64,000 nucleotides of DNA from Halopenitus persicus (GCF_002355635.1 NZ_AP017558.1:2903918-2967917); one strand, 5' to 3'; positions 34,553 to 44,106 are shown, counted from the stretch's first letter. Made by a program: numbers and translations. The notes: a model not told the origin generated them from the letters alone.

Positions 34553-35490
34553 AATCCCACCTCCGCACTGGTGTACCGAAGCCCCAACGCCGTGAACGCG
34601 AACGTGAACAGGAAGTATACGGTCGCCATCGCGCCGGCGATCTGGATGTCGTACCCGGTCGCCAGTTCCCGGGAGATCTGGAGCGTCCAGACCAGGACGG
34701 TCTGAATGACGACGAGGGTCCCGAAGATCGCCAGCCCGGTTCGAAAGGTGAGGATGAGCGCCCCGATGATCCCGGGCCTGATCTGTGGGAAGGTGACGTG
34801 TCGAAACGTCTGCCACGGGCTCGCACCCAGCGACTGGGCGGCCTCTTCGGCTGCAACGTCCACCTCGGCGTAGGTGCCACGAAGGATGAGCGTCGCGCGT
34901 GGGATCATCGAGTAACAGAAGGCGATGAACAGCCCCGGCACGCTGACCGCGATGGCAAGCCCGATCGCCTCCTGCCCGGTAACGATCGCGAGAACGTTCG
35001 TCACCACCCCGTTGTTCCCGAACAGGACGAGTATCATAAACGCCGCGACGATACCTGGGAGGCTGATCGGGAATGAGACCAATGTGATAAGTAGTCCCTT
35101 AGCTGGAAGATCATACTTCTCGAGCGCATGTGCGATCGGGATCGCGAGACCGACGGACGCGAGGGTCGTCCCGCCCGCAAGCCAGAGGGAGTTGACCGCG
35201 ACCTGCCAGTAGAAGGGATCGCTCGCGAGCGCCTCGTAGGCCTGCAGTGAGAAGCCAACTGAACGGTACTGTTCGGTGGAGACGCTGATGCGAACGACCT
35301 CGACGAGCGGATATGCCCCTGCGACGGCGAGCAGGGCGGCAAAGGGGGCACACAGCGCAGCGATCCGGCGACGCTCCCGGTCGCGCTCGGTCGTCGGATC
35401 AACGATCGAGTCACCCAGCTCGACCACCGCGTCGGTCCCGGCGCGAAGGCGTGACCCCGCCTCGCTCGTCCGACTGCTGGGTGCTCCCAT
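34549..35490 (-). CDS. ABC importer permease 1
   Basis: 313 residues: a 40-residue hydrophilic N-terminus, then six membrane helices and the EAA motif (AAEEAAQSLGASPWQTFRHVTFPQIR). Start ATG 35490 overlaps the stop of the binding-protein gene (TAATG). It pairs with permease 2 as a heterodimer of the BPD inner-membrane class. Confidence 0.93.
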   Translation of the reverse strand: MGAPSSRTSEAGSRLRAGTDAVVELGDSIVDPTTERDRERRRIAALCAPFAALLAVAGAYPLVEVVRISVSTEQYRSVGFSLQAYEALASDPFYWQVAVNSLWLAGGTTLASVGLAIPIAHALEKYDLPAKGLLITLVSFPISLPGIVAAFMILVLFGNNGVVTNVLAIVTGQEAIGLAIAVSVPGLFIAFCYSMIPRATLILRGTYAEVDVAAEEAAQSLGASPWQTFRHVTFPQIRPGIIGALILTFRTGLAIFGTLVVIQTVLVWTLQISRELATGYDIQIAGAMATVYFLFTFAFTALGLRYTSAEVGL

Positions 35491-36629
35491 TAGAGGTTCG
35501 CGCCGCGGGTTATCTCCTGGATGATGGCGTCCTGCTCCTCGACCAATCGATTATAGTCGACCTGGAACTCCGTCCGATCGTACTCGGCGCCGTCGATGAA
35601 CTCGTCGGGTAACTCCATCTCCGAGGAGCGGATCGGGCGGACGTACGCATCAAGGAAGTGCTGTTGTCCTTCCAGCGAGAGGACGTAGTCCATGAACAGC
35701 TTGCCCGCCTCGGGATTGGGGGCGTCTTCCAGCAGTGCATAGCCGTACGGCATATTCAACGCGCCCTGGTTGCCGTTTTCGCCCCCGAGGAGTGCGACGC
35801 CGACGTCCTCCTCGGCGATCTCGTCGTTGTTGTACTTGAGATCGAGCCCCGAGTAGTCGTACCGGATAAACGTCGAGTACTCGCCGCTCGAGAACTGCGC
35901 GAGGAAGTTGTCGGTGAACTCCGCGCCGCCGTCCTGTATCTCGGTGTAGTAGTCGATGACGGGCTGGAGGTCGTCCATCGAGCCGCCGCGAGCGTTGTTG
36001 ACCGAGAGTGCGGCGGCGAGCCCGACCGCTGCCTGCGGCGTCTGCAGCGCGAGATCCTGTGTGATCTCGGGCTGCAGGAGGTCCTCCCACGTTTCGGGGG
36101 CGTCGAGGCCACGCTCGTCGTAGATGTCCTTGCGATAGGTGACCGCAGTCGTCACGCGCCGGGTCGCGGTGACGTGGCCGTCATCCGTCTTCAGCGAGTC
36201 CGGAACTTTCTCCCACCCCTTCGGTTTGTATGCCTGCGTGAAGCCATCATTGCGAGCCGTGATCCCATACGTGTATCCACCGTTGAAACCGGAGTGCGTC
36301 ATGTCCCCGGAGTGGGAGCGCATATGCTGTAGCGCCTCCCCCGACGAGCGGTCGTCGTCGTGAACCGCGACGCCGTAGTTCCCCTCGAAGTTCTCCATCA
36401 CCGTCGGCCAGTTCATCCACCCCGACTGGACACAGTAGAAATACAACATGTCCGGGAATTCACTGGCAGTGATCTCCGTCTCGAAGTCTCCGTATCCGAC
36501 CGTGAAAGCGTCCGAACTCCCGGATCCGTTGGATCCATCCGGACTGTCGGAGCTTCCGGAGATACAGCCGGCGAGGCCGGCGAGGGCTGCGGATGCAGTA
36601 CCGATGTACGACCGTCGACTGAGAGACAT
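35490..36629 (-). CDS. ABC importer solute-binding lipoprotein (family 1/6)
   Basis: 379 residues. Twin-Arg plus lipobox leader (SRRSYIGTASAALAGLAGC), Ser/Gly linker, then a type II periplasmic-binding fold, related to Fbp/PotD-like proteins (for example YRKDIYDERGLDAPETWEDLL and LNMPYGYALLEDAPNPEAGKLFMDYVLS). Exported and lipid-anchored. First gene of the operon; the GDPD at its end hints at glycerophosphodiester or glycerol-3-phosphate as ligand, but iron, thiamine or 2-aminoethylphosphonate carriers share this fold. Confidence 0.9.
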   Translation of the reverse strand: MSLSRRSYIGTASAALAGLAGCISGSSDSPDGSNGSGSSDAFTVGYGDFETEITASEFPDMLYFYCVQSGWMNWPTVMENFEGNYGVAVHDDDRSSGEALQHMRSHSGDMTHSGFNGGYTYGITARNDGFTQAYKPKGWEKVPDSLKTDDGHVTATRRVTTAVTYRKDIYDERGLDAPETWEDLLQPEITQDLALQTPQAAVGLAAALSVNNARGGSMDDLQPVIDYYTEIQDGGAEFTDNFLAQFSSGEYSTFIRYDYSGLDLKYNNDEIAEEDVGVALLGGENGNQGALNMPYGYALLEDAPNPEAGKLFMDYVLSLEGQQHFLDAYVRPIRSSEMELPDEFIDGAEYDRTEFQVDYNRLVEEQDAIIQEITRGANL

Positions 36630-36674
36630 CGAATGGGATGTCGGTTGTCCATCAAAAAGCGGTTGCTATGACCC

Positions 36675-36722
36675 GTATACAGGTGTTCAACACACCCATT
36701 GGAGACGAGTGTGTATATAAGC
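36675..36722 (-). promoter_or_regulatory. promoter/operator of the ABC-GDPD operon
   Basis: Minus-strand CTTATATAC (about 36713-36721) is a TATA box some 90 bases before ATG 36629. Close to the expected start of transcription lies a GGTGT/ACACC inverted repeat (36680-36694), a candidate operator for nutrient control. Confidence 0.45.
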
Positions 36723-36832
36723 CACACAGTAGAGATGGTGACTCCACCGTTCCGTACTATCGTCAGTTTGCGGAGGCGGACTCGCGGCTCGACGGATCGA
36801 TGACGTCCCTTCGACCAAGGGTCGCGTCGAAA

Positions 36833-37354
36833 TCAGTCGGGATCGTCGTCGGGCGCCACGACGGACTCGATCTCCTCGACGATCTCCAGTTCCCGTGCAC
36901 GGTACGCCTCGACGAGCCGATAACAGACCACGTAGCTCGGCACGATCGTCGCCACCGAGAGGATCACGTTCCCGACGAGCAGCCGGACCGCGATCTCTCG
37001 GCTGGCGGCGAACGAGAGCGACCCGAGCCCCGTCAGCCCGACGGAGACCCCCTCGACCGGCCCGAGCAGCAGGACGCCGATCGCGAAGCTGACCGCGTAG
37101 ACGCCGGATTTCACGAGCGGATTGATGAGCAGCGCCGACGCGAGGAACGCGAGCTTGCTCGCGCCGTCGACGAGCCACGCCAGAAGCGCGAACACGAGGA
37201 GACCGACGCCGAGGGTGGGCAACATCGTGATGAACACGCCGAACGAGAAGCTGCCCGCGATCTCCCGCGGCGTGTGCGTCTCGGCGAACGCGTCGTGGAG
37301 CCCCGACCGGAGCCGCCGCGTCCACGCGCCCGTTCGTGATCGGATCGAGAGCAT
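36833..37354 (-). CDS. DUF2062 membrane protein
   Basis: 173 residues from ATG 37354 (MLSIRSRTGAWTRRL). The DUF2062 region includes SGLHDAFAETHTPREIAGSFSFGVFITMLPTLG and four hydrophobic helices, with an acidic C-terminus (VVAPDDDPD). Function unknown; it stands alone downstream of cysS on the same strand. The upstream frame extension is an antisense shadow of cysS. Confidence 0.85.
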   Translation of the reverse strand: MLSIRSRTGAWTRRLRSGLHDAFAETHTPREIAGSFSFGVFITMLPTLGVGLLVFALLAWLVDGASKLAFLASALLINPLVKSGVYAVSFAIGVLLLGPVEGVSVGLTGLGSLSFAASREIAVRLLVGNVILSVATIVPSYVVCYRLVEAYRARELEIVEEIESVVAPDDDPD

Positions 37355-37433
37355 TCGCGTTCGACCCCGATAGGACGCCCGCGAGAAAGTAGTTGTCGGC
37401 GGTTCGGGGGTCACTCGGTGCGGTGGTTTGCCG

Positions 37434-38966
37434 TCACTCGAACCGGTAGGTCGGCCCCTCGGGGCCGTCCTCGACCGTGACGCCGACGTCCTCGAGCGCG
37501 TCGCGCAGCTCGTCAGCACGCTCGTACTCGCCGGCCTCGCGGGCCGCCTCGCGGAGATCGAGGACGAGTTCGACGAGCTCTCCCGCCAGTTCGACGTCGC
37601 CATCTCCCGGGCCCGCGCCGGACGCGTCGAACCGGAGCCCCAGAACGTCCTCGCCCAGTTCTTCGAACGTTTCGACCGCGCGGCGGAGGCCACGGTAGTC
37701 GTACGCGACGCCGTCGGCGTCCTCGGCGGCGGCGAGGTGCCCCCCCTCGGCGGCGTCGAGGTGGCGGTTGACCGCGTCCGTGAGCTCGAGCAGGGCGGCG
37801 GTCGCCTCCCGGACGTTGAGGTCGTCGTTCATCGCCGCCGTGAAGTCGGTCCGCGTCGTCTCGACCGCCGAGCGGAGGGTCTCGTCGGCAGCCTTCGCGT
37901 ATGCGTCGACGGAGTCGAGGGCGTCGACCGCGCGGTCGTAGGTGCGTGAGAGCCGATCCCACCGCTCCTCGGCCTCGGCGATCGTCTCGTCGGTGAGCGC
38001 CTGCTCGGAGCGGTAGGCCGCGCCGGCGTAGAACGTCCGGAGGACGTTGACGCCGAGCTCCTCGAGGGCGTCCGGAACGGTCCAGAAGTTGCCGATCGAC
38101 GAGGACATCTTCTCGCCCTCCATCGAGAGCAGCCCCGCGTGGAGCCAGTAGCGGGCGAACGTCTCGCCGGTGGCGGCCTCCGACTGGGCGATCTCGTTTT
38201 CGTGGTGGGGAAAGACCAGATCCCGGCCGCCCATGTGGACGTCGAGCGTGTCGCCGAGGTGCGTCATCGACATCGCGGAGCACTCGACGTGCCAGCCGGG
38301 GCGTCCCTCGCCCCAGGGCGATTCCCAGGTCTCCCCCTCGGGGAGATCGCCCTCGTGGTCGTGTTTCCGGTGCTCCCTGACCGCGGACTCGCTCACGCCG
38401 CCGGCCTTCCAGAGGGCGAAGTCGGACGGGTGTCGCTTCTCGGACCGCTCGTCCGGCTCGCCCTGTGCCTCGAGCTCCTCGAGCTCCTGGTTCGAGAGCG
38501 CGCCGTATCCCTCGAAGGCGGTGACGTCGAAGTAGACCGACCCGTTCGACTCGTAGGCGTAGCCGGCCGCCACGAGCGACTCGACGAGGTCGATGATCTC
38601 GGGCACGTGCCCGGAGACGCGGGGATACACCTCGGCGCGGCGCAGGTTGAGTCCACGCATGCTCTCGAAGATCTCGGCGGTGAACGTCTCCGCGACGTCC
38701 GCCTCCGCGGTCCACGACTCGCGCTCGCCGACGCGGGCGGCGATCTTCTCGTTGACGTCGGTGACGTTCTCCACGTGGCGGACGTCGTATCCGAGGTGCT
38801 CGAGCCACCGGTGGAGCACGTCCGCGTGGACCCAGAGCCGAGCGTGGCCGAGGTGCGGGTCGTCCGAGACGGTCAGCCCGCAGACGTACAGCGATACCTC
38901 GTCGCCGTCGACCGTGAACTCCACGCGCTCGTCCCGCAGGGTGTCCGTCACGGAGAGGGTCATCAC
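37434..38966 (-). CDS. cysS: cysteinyl-tRNA synthetase
   Basis: 510 residues. Class I synthetase that charges tRNA-Cys. HIGH motif as DPHLGHARLW (about 36-45), zinc ligand CGL near residue 29 and GWHVECSAMS later, and KMSKS motif as KMSSSIGNF. The C-terminal helical DALR-like domain is complete. The second residue is also Met (MMTLSV), so the start could be three bases later. Confidence 0.96.
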   Translation of the reverse strand: MMTLSVTDTLRDERVEFTVDGDEVSLYVCGLTVSDDPHLGHARLWVHADVLHRWLEHLGYDVRHVENVTDVNEKIAARVGERESWTAEADVAETFTAEIFESMRGLNLRRAEVYPRVSGHVPEIIDLVESLVAAGYAYESNGSVYFDVTAFEGYGALSNQELEELEAQGEPDERSEKRHPSDFALWKAGGVSESAVREHRKHDHEGDLPEGETWESPWGEGRPGWHVECSAMSMTHLGDTLDVHMGGRDLVFPHHENEIAQSEAATGETFARYWLHAGLLSMEGEKMSSSIGNFWTVPDALEELGVNVLRTFYAGAAYRSEQALTDETIAEAEERWDRLSRTYDRAVDALDSVDAYAKAADETLRSAVETTRTDFTAAMNDDLNVREATAALLELTDAVNRHLDAAEGGHLAAAEDADGVAYDYRGLRRAVETFEELGEDVLGLRFDASGAGPGDGDVELAGELVELVLDLREAAREAGEYERADELRDALEDVGVTVEDGPEGPTYRFE

Positions 38967-39000
38967 GCCGTGGTTTCGGTGCAGAACTTTTCAACGCGTC

Positions 39001-39036
39001 GATCGGGTTGATCGGGTCGATCGGGTTGATCGCGTT
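39001..39036. repeat. 9-bp tandem repeat upstream of cysS
   Basis: Four near-perfect copies of GATCGGGTT/C in the divergent gap between cysS and the DUF6789-like gene, 35-70 bases before the cysS start. It may be in or near the cysS promoter. Confidence 0.8.
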
Positions 39037-39163
39037 TGGATCGGGAGGGCGTGTTGGCCGGGCTGACCGAGTCACCTGGACTGACCGAGTGTGCTCGCGG
39101 TAACCCGGTAACTTTTGCCTCAGATTACGCTTATTCGGCGTGGCGACAATGGTATGAATACCC

Positions 39164-39661
39164 ATGGCAACCGAAACGCGGTCGGCTGACGTCACCGTAA
39201 ACATCACCTCGAAACAGTGGATCGCCGGCGCGGTCGGCGGATTCATCGGGAGCATCCCGTTCGGCCTCCTGATGATGTACGTGATGCCCCCGCCGCTGCT
39301 GGAGGTCGTGATCCCGGCCATGTACGGGATCGAGGGGCCGGCGCTGCTCGCCGGGTGGGCGATCCACCAGTTCCACGGCGTCGTGTTGGGACTCACCTAC
39401 GTCGCGCTCGTACAGGCGGAACCGCTCCGCGAGACCGCCCGATCCACCGGCGGAGCGATGGGGCTGGCCGTCGCGTACGGGATCGTCACGACCGTCGTCC
39501 TCGCCGTCATCGTGATGCCGCTGTGGCTCGGGGCCGTCGGCTTCCCGAACGCGCCGCCGTTCCCGAACGTCGGGATCCCGGCCACGATCATCACCGGGAT
39601 CGGCCACGTCATCTACGCCGTTCCGGTCGCGGTCCTGTACGCGCGATCGTTTGCCGAGTAG
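39164..39661 (+). CDS. four-helix membrane protein (DUF6789-like)
   Basis: 165 residues. Four hydrophobic segments, each half with a similar layout (GGFIGSIPFGLLMMYV; GGAMGLAVAYGIVTTVVLA). The His in AIHQFHGVVLG and the repeat of glycine-rich starts resemble DUF6789-type proteins of haloarchaea. CTTATT about 30 bases before ATG 39164 is the likely TATA box. Function unknown. Confidence 0.7.
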   Translation: MATETRSADVTVNITSKQWIAGAVGGFIGSIPFGLLMMYVMPPPLLEVVIPAMYGIEGPALLAGWAIHQFHGVVLGLTYVALVQAEPLRETARSTGGAMGLAVAYGIVTTVVLAVIVMPLWLGAVGFPNAPPFPNVGIPATIITGIGHVIYAVPVAVLYARSFAE

Positions 39662-39803
39662 GGGTGGAACCGACCGGTGCGCCGGTCGCCGAGACCGACG
39701 TCTCGCCCCCGGAATTCGGGGACAAAGCCGACGCCGAGGCCGTTCTCCGGCAGAACGCCCCCCGACCACAATCCTTTCGCCGGCCCGTTGGGTACTCCTC
39801 AAC

Positions 39804-41003
39804 GTGACCAACGGTAGCGGCCAGTTGGCGACGGCGGCCCCCGACGGTCGCCGAAGCTGGGTCGTGGCGGTCGCCGGCGCGATCGGGATGGTGTTCACCT
39901 TCGGGACGCCGCTGTCGTACGGCGTCTTCCGGGACCCCGTCAGCGTCGCGTTCGGGATCGAACCGGTCGCGCTCTCGACGGTCTTCTCGGCGATGCTTTT
40001 CACCTTCTTCATCGGATCGGGCGCGATGGGCGTCGTCGCCGCCCGGCTCCCCGCCCGCGGGGTCCTGCTCGGCTGTGCCGCGGTGAGCGGTCTGCTCGCG
40101 CCGTCGCTGTTCGTGGTCGACTCCTATCTCGGCCTGCTGGTCGTCTTCGCCGCGATGGGGCTGGCCGGCGGGACCGCCTTCGTGCTGATCGCCTCGATCG
40201 TGCCCCGGTGGTTCGAGGAGCACCGCGGAGCTGCCACGGGACTCATCTTCGTCGGCAACGGGCTCGGGTTGACCGTCCTGCCGCCGCTGTGGGAACACGC
40301 GTTCTCGACCGTTGGCGTCCGGCGTGGCTTCCTCTCCATCCTGGCGGCGACCGCGGTCGGGTTCGGGATCACCGGTGCCGTCTGTCGCCGACCGGACTGG
40401 GCCGAGACGTCGACGGCCACGCTCGCCGAGCTCGCGGAGTGGGTCCGGGAGCTCGCCGGCAACCGGACCTTCCAGCTGCTCTTCGCCGGGATCGGGCTCT
40501 CGTTCGCGTGGTACCAGCTGCTGGCCGCCTACGCGATCGACCTGTTCGCCGCCCGCGGACTGGCCGGGGCGACGGCCTCGGCGGCCTTCGGCCTGATCGG
40601 CGGCGTCAGCATCGCCTCCCGGATCGGCGGCGGGTACGTCGCCGACCGGATCGGGTCCCGGCTGGCCTTCCTGTCGTCGCTGAGCTGCGTGATCGGCGGG
40701 CTCGCGTCGCTGTTGGTCCCCTCGATCCCCTCCCTCGCCGTCGGCATCGCCCTGATCGGCCTGGGACTCGGCGGCTGCGCGACGCTGTACGTCCCGCTGT
40801 TGATGGCGGTATACTCCCCGGAGAAGGACACCGCGATCATCGGCGTGTTCAACGTGCCGCCCGGCATCGGCGCGCTCGCGATGCCGCCGGTCGGAACCGC
40901 CTTGATAACGTATACCGAGGGATACGCGGCCGCGATCGCGTTGACGCTCTCGCTCGCGGTCCTCGCGCTCTGGGTGATCGCGGCCGGAACCGCCGACGAG
41001 TGA
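39804..41003 (+). CDS. MFS transporter (oxalate/formate antiporter-like)
   Basis: 399 residues from GTG 39804; the open frame continues upstream but in non-coding character. Twelve hydrophobic helices. TFGTPLSYGVFRDPVSVAFGI and SIVPRWFEEHRGAATGLIFVGNGLG fit the OFA/monocarboxylate subfamily of the major facilitator superfamily. Substrate probably a small carboxylate; no operon partner to narrow this. Converges with DUF6360/nirA. Confidence 0.88.
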   Translation: MTNGSGQLATAAPDGRRSWVVAVAGAIGMVFTFGTPLSYGVFRDPVSVAFGIEPVALSTVFSAMLFTFFIGSGAMGVVAARLPARGVLLGCAAVSGLLAPSLFVVDSYLGLLVVFAAMGLAGGTAFVLIASIVPRWFEEHRGAATGLIFVGNGLGLTVLPPLWEHAFSTVGVRRGFLSILAATAVGFGITGAVCRRPDWAETSTATLAELAEWVRELAGNRTFQLLFAGIGLSFAWYQLLAAYAIDLFAARGLAGATASAAFGLIGGVSIASRIGGGYVADRIGSRLAFLSSLSCVIGGLASLLVPSIPSLAVGIALIGLGLGGCATLYVPLLMAVYSPEKDTAIIGVFNVPPGIGALAMPPVGTALITYTEGYAAAIALTLSLAVLALWVIAAGTADE

Positions 41004-41015
41004 ACGCGGTCGCGG

Positions 41016-41297
41016 TCACTCCGCGCCGGCGTCGACGCGATCGGCGTACGCCTCCAGTTCGGCGGCCAGTTCGCGGGCCTGGTCCGCCGAGATCTCCACC
41101 CGGTCGGCGTGGGCGGGCAGCTCGGTCAGGTCGACGTTGTCCAACTCCAGTTCGATCGTGACGTGGTCGGGGTTCCTGGACGGGACCGTCACGTCGAGCA
41201 CCGCGTACGCCGACTCCTCGAAGCCGTGACCGATCGCGGTCGCCTCAAGCAGGTCGAAGGTCGTGTATGCGTTCACACGGGTGAGTCGGTCGGTCAT
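41016..41297 (-). CDS. DUF6360 protein, co-encoded with nitrite reductase
   Basis: 93 residues: beta-rich first half (NAYTTFDLLEATAIGHGFEESAYAVLDVTVP), acidic helical tail. ATG 41297 overlaps the stop of the nitrite reductase gene (ATGA). The family is haloarchaeal and often adjacent to this enzyme as I recall; coupling suggests an accessory part in nitrite or sulfite reduction. Confidence 0.75.
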   Translation of the reverse strand: MTDRLTRVNAYTTFDLLEATAIGHGFEESAYAVLDVTVPSRNPDHVTIELELDNVDLTELPAHADRVEISADQARELAAELEAYADRVDAGAE

Positions 41298-43084
41298 CGG
41301 TCGGCGTCCGAAAGCGGCGTTCCGTCGGCGCGAGCCGGCGCGGGACTGGCGTCCATCCCGTCCTCGTCGGCGTAGGGATACCACGTCGTCTTCGTGTTGT
41401 GCATATACGGGTCCTCGTAGCTCGTCTCCGACGGCTCGATGAGCGTCTCGAGATCGCCCTCGGCCTCCGTCCGCTCGATGAACGCGCGGAACCCCTCGCC
41501 GTCCTCGCGCCGCTCGCGGAACCGGTCGATCAGGGTCGCGATCGCGCCGGGTACCTCGTCGGCCGGGACGCGCTGGCCGACCCACTCTGCGAATCGGGGG
41601 TCCGCACCCAGGCCGCCGCCGAGGCCGATGTCGAGCGCCTCGACCGGCTCGCCGTCCTTCCGGGTCTTCATCCCTCGGAGGCTGACGTCGGCGATCTGTG
41701 GCTGCGCGCAGGAGGCGGTACATCCCGACAGGTGAACGTGGAACTCCTCGACGTCCGCGGGGAGATCCACGTTCTCGGCGAGCCAGCGAGCGTACCGGAC
41801 CTGTCGGTTCTTGGTCTCGACGATCGACAGCGAGCAGAACTCGGTGCCCGTACACGCGATCGATCCCCGCATGAACGGGTTCGGATCGGGCGAGTAGTCC
41901 TCGAGCAGCGGTTCAGCCAGCAGCGCGTCGAGTGCCGACTCGGGGACGTCAGTCACGAGCACGTTCTGTCGCTGCGTGAGCCGGACCTCCCCGGAGCCGT
42001 ACTCGGCGGCCAGGTCGGCGAGTTCGTGGACGTCGCCGACGCCCATTCGGCCGACGAGCACGTTCAAGCCGACGTAATAGGCGCCGTCGGCCTGCTCGTG
42101 GACGCCGATGTGGTCGTTGTGTCCCCCGGCGGGGCGGTCGTCCGTCCCGACCCGGCCGGCGTTGTAGGTGTACTCCTCGCGGAGGTCATCCCCGGCCGGT
42201 TCGAGCTCCCGGTCGACGAACTCCTCCTGCAGGACGCGTCGAACCTCGTCCGCGCCCCACTCGTCGACGAGGAACTTGCTGCGCGCGGCGTAGCGGTCCT
42301 CACGGTCGCCGTACTCGCGGAAGAGCGCCGAGAGGCCGCCGGCCACCGCCTCGACCGCATCGGGCTCGACGAAGACGTCGATGTCGCGCGCGAGTCGCGG
42401 CTCGTTGCGGGCGAGTCCGCCGCCGACGCGGACGTTGAATCCCCGTCGGCCGTCCTTCTCGGCGGGCTCGAACGCCAGGTCGTTGATGTCACCCTGTCCG
42501 CAGCCCTCACGACAGCCGGTGACGCTCACCTTCCATTTCCGCGGGAGGTTGGCGTACTCGTCGGTCCCTTTAAACGCCTCGTGGAGGTCCATCGCGACCG
42601 GGAGCGCGTCCACGAACTCGTGGCGGTCCTTCCCGGCGACGGGACAGCCCACGATGTTCCGCCAGGAGTCGCCACACGCCTGCTGGGTCGACAGACCGTT
42701 GGCCTCCAGCCGCTCGAAGATCTCCGGAACGTCCTCGAGGCGGATCCAGTGGAGCTGGATCGACTGCCGGGTCGTCCAGTCGCAGTAGGCGGCACCGAAC
42801 TCGGGGTTCTCCACAGGCCCGCGCGCGTACTCGTCCGCGATCTCCGCGATGACGTGTAGCTGTCCCGGCTCGAGCACGCCGTTCGGCGTGCCGATCCGCA
42901 TCATGAAGTAGCTCTCCTGGCCGGCCCGCTGGTGGTAGAGTCCCCACCACTTGAACCGCTCGAACCAGGCGTCGCGTTCGTCCTCCGGGATCGACTCCCA
43001 GCCCTGCTCGGCGAACTCCAGGAGGTGTTCGCGTATCTCGTTCCCGTACGTCTCCGATTTCCACCGTTCGACGTCCGTTGGCAT
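41294..43084 (-). CDS. nirA: assimilatory ferredoxin-nitrite reductase (siroheme/4Fe-4S)
   Basis: 596 residues from ATG 43084. Two ferrite-reductase halves. The cluster/siroheme cysteines are CTGTEFC (C-x5-C) and CTASC (C-x3-C) near residues 410-460. GCPVAGKDRHEF and GCREGCGQGD appear in the first half. It reduces nitrite to ammonia (or sulfite to sulfide) with ferredoxin; nitrite is favoured by similarity to haloarchaeal NasD/NirA types. CTTTAGG about 30 bases upstream is the TATA-like box. No nitrate reductase gene is nearby. Confidence 0.9.
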   Translation of the reverse strand: MPTDVERWKSETYGNEIREHLLEFAEQGWESIPEDERDAWFERFKWWGLYHQRAGQESYFMMRIGTPNGVLEPGQLHVIAEIADEYARGPVENPEFGAAYCDWTTRQSIQLHWIRLEDVPEIFERLEANGLSTQQACGDSWRNIVGCPVAGKDRHEFVDALPVAMDLHEAFKGTDEYANLPRKWKVSVTGCREGCGQGDINDLAFEPAEKDGRRGFNVRVGGGLARNEPRLARDIDVFVEPDAVEAVAGGLSALFREYGDREDRYAARSKFLVDEWGADEVRRVLQEEFVDRELEPAGDDLREEYTYNAGRVGTDDRPAGGHNDHIGVHEQADGAYYVGLNVLVGRMGVGDVHELADLAAEYGSGEVRLTQRQNVLVTDVPESALDALLAEPLLEDYSPDPNPFMRGSIACTGTEFCSLSIVETKNRQVRYARWLAENVDLPADVEEFHVHLSGCTASCAQPQIADVSLRGMKTRKDGEPVEALDIGLGGGLGADPRFAEWVGQRVPADEVPGAIATLIDRFRERREDGEGFRAFIERTEAEGDLETLIEPSETSYEDPYMHNTKTTWYPYADEDGMDASPAPARADGTPLSDADR

Positions 43085-43201
43085 CTCGATCCGGTCTGGG
43101 GACGGAATCCCCCTAAAGCGTCCCTCGACGTCAAACCTCCCCGGAGCCACCGGGTACCGGTGAGCCTTTCCGATCGCTGGATCGGGTGCTCCGGCGATCG
43201 G

Positions 43202-43516
43202 TCACGCCGACGCCGACGACCCGACGGGACGTCGAATGGCGTCCCGATCGATCGGCTCGTAGCGTCCATCGATTACGCGTCCGACGGGGATCGGAGCGGT
43301 CGTCGTCGACCGCCCACAGGTGATACATCGGCCGTACGTCTCCGCCGCGACGGTCCGCCCGTCAACCGCGACGTCGGTGACTCCCTCGACGACGAACTCG
43401 GCGATCGGACACTCACACACGCCGGTCACGTGCCAGAGTTCGCTCGCGCCGGTTCGTCGTTCGTCCGCGGCCGAGACCCACGCGCCGTCGTCGAGCGTCC
43501 GCAGGGAAAGCGCCAT
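43202..43516 (-). CDS. small zinc-binding protein
   Basis: 104 residues from ATG 43516. Cysteines in CECPIAEF and CITCGRS, 29 residues apart, suggest a zinc ribbon with beta strands (FVVEGVTDVAVDGRTV). The upstream frame to 43762 is non-coding in character. It lies 117 bases from nirA on the same strand, with no clear functional link. Confidence 0.65.
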   Translation of the reverse strand: MALSLRTLDDGAWVSAADERRTGASELWHVTGVCECPIAEFVVEGVTDVAVDGRTVAAETYGRCITCGRSTTTAPIPVGRVIDGRYEPIDRDAIRRPVGSSASA

Positions 43517-43755
43517 ACCGCCAGTTCGGTCCGCCGGTCGGAAACGGCCTCCGCCCCGGGTAACCCTCGTCCCGATCTCCGACGGTGTCGCCACGGGAGG
43601 CACCGTCCCACATCGGCCGATCGGTCGCCGCAGAGCCCGGATCCACCCCGGCGAGGGGCGCCGTGATCGCCGCAAGGACGTCCGGAATCCCCGAGTCCCG
43701 GTAGCGATTGGGCGGGCGGGGTCGCTTATGTCGTCGGGGCGCCTCCGATCGAACG

Positions 43756-43845
43756 ATGACACGGACGACGCCGATCGAACACGCCTCCGCCGACGTCGCG
43801 CCGGAGCTATTCGATCCGGAGCCGCGGGAGGACCGATCGGAATGA
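43756..43845 (+). CDS. 29-residue mini-protein overlapping the next gene
   Basis: ATG 43756 opens MTRTTPIEHASADVAPELFD and so on to 29 residues; its TGA overlaps the ATG of the next gene (ATGA). A CTTATG box sits about 28 bases upstream, so this, not the 58-residue gene, is the first frame of the mRNA. It may be a true micro-protein or a coupling leader. Confidence 0.5.
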   Translation: MTRTTPIEHASADVAPELFDPEPREDRSE

Positions 43846-44018
43846 GCGATCAGGACCACGACGACGACCATCTCGAGTCCGTCCCCGTCGGCGCCGGGTG
43901 TACGGAGATCTGGGAGACGCTGAGCGAGCGCCGGGCCGAGGAGGAGTCGGACGCCGAGAAGGAGCTGAACGTCGAGGAGGGATCCGATCCATCCGACCCG
44001 GCCGACCCGGCCGACTAG
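43842..44018 (+). CDS. 58-residue acidic protein
   Basis: MSDQDHDDDHLESVPVGAGC..., highly acidic, with a single Cys and an ending of repeated DPADPAD. No family named. It is translated from the same mRNA as the overlapping 29-residue frame. Small acidic proteins with this GAGCTEIWETLSERR core occur in haloarchaea. Confidence 0.65.
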   Translation: MSDQDHDDDHLESVPVGAGCTEIWETLSERRAEEESDAEKELNVEEGSDPSDPADPAD

Positions 44019-44106
44019 CCCCCGGTCGGCCAGGATCGGACGCGATCGGCGACCGGATCGGCGATCGGATTGATGTCCCTGGCGCGCGATGGCGCCGTAC
44101 GGACCG

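Noticed and set aside
37513..39396. 627-residue minus-strand frame over cysS
   Set aside because: Out-of-frame shadow; cysS carries the HIGH and KMSKS motifs.
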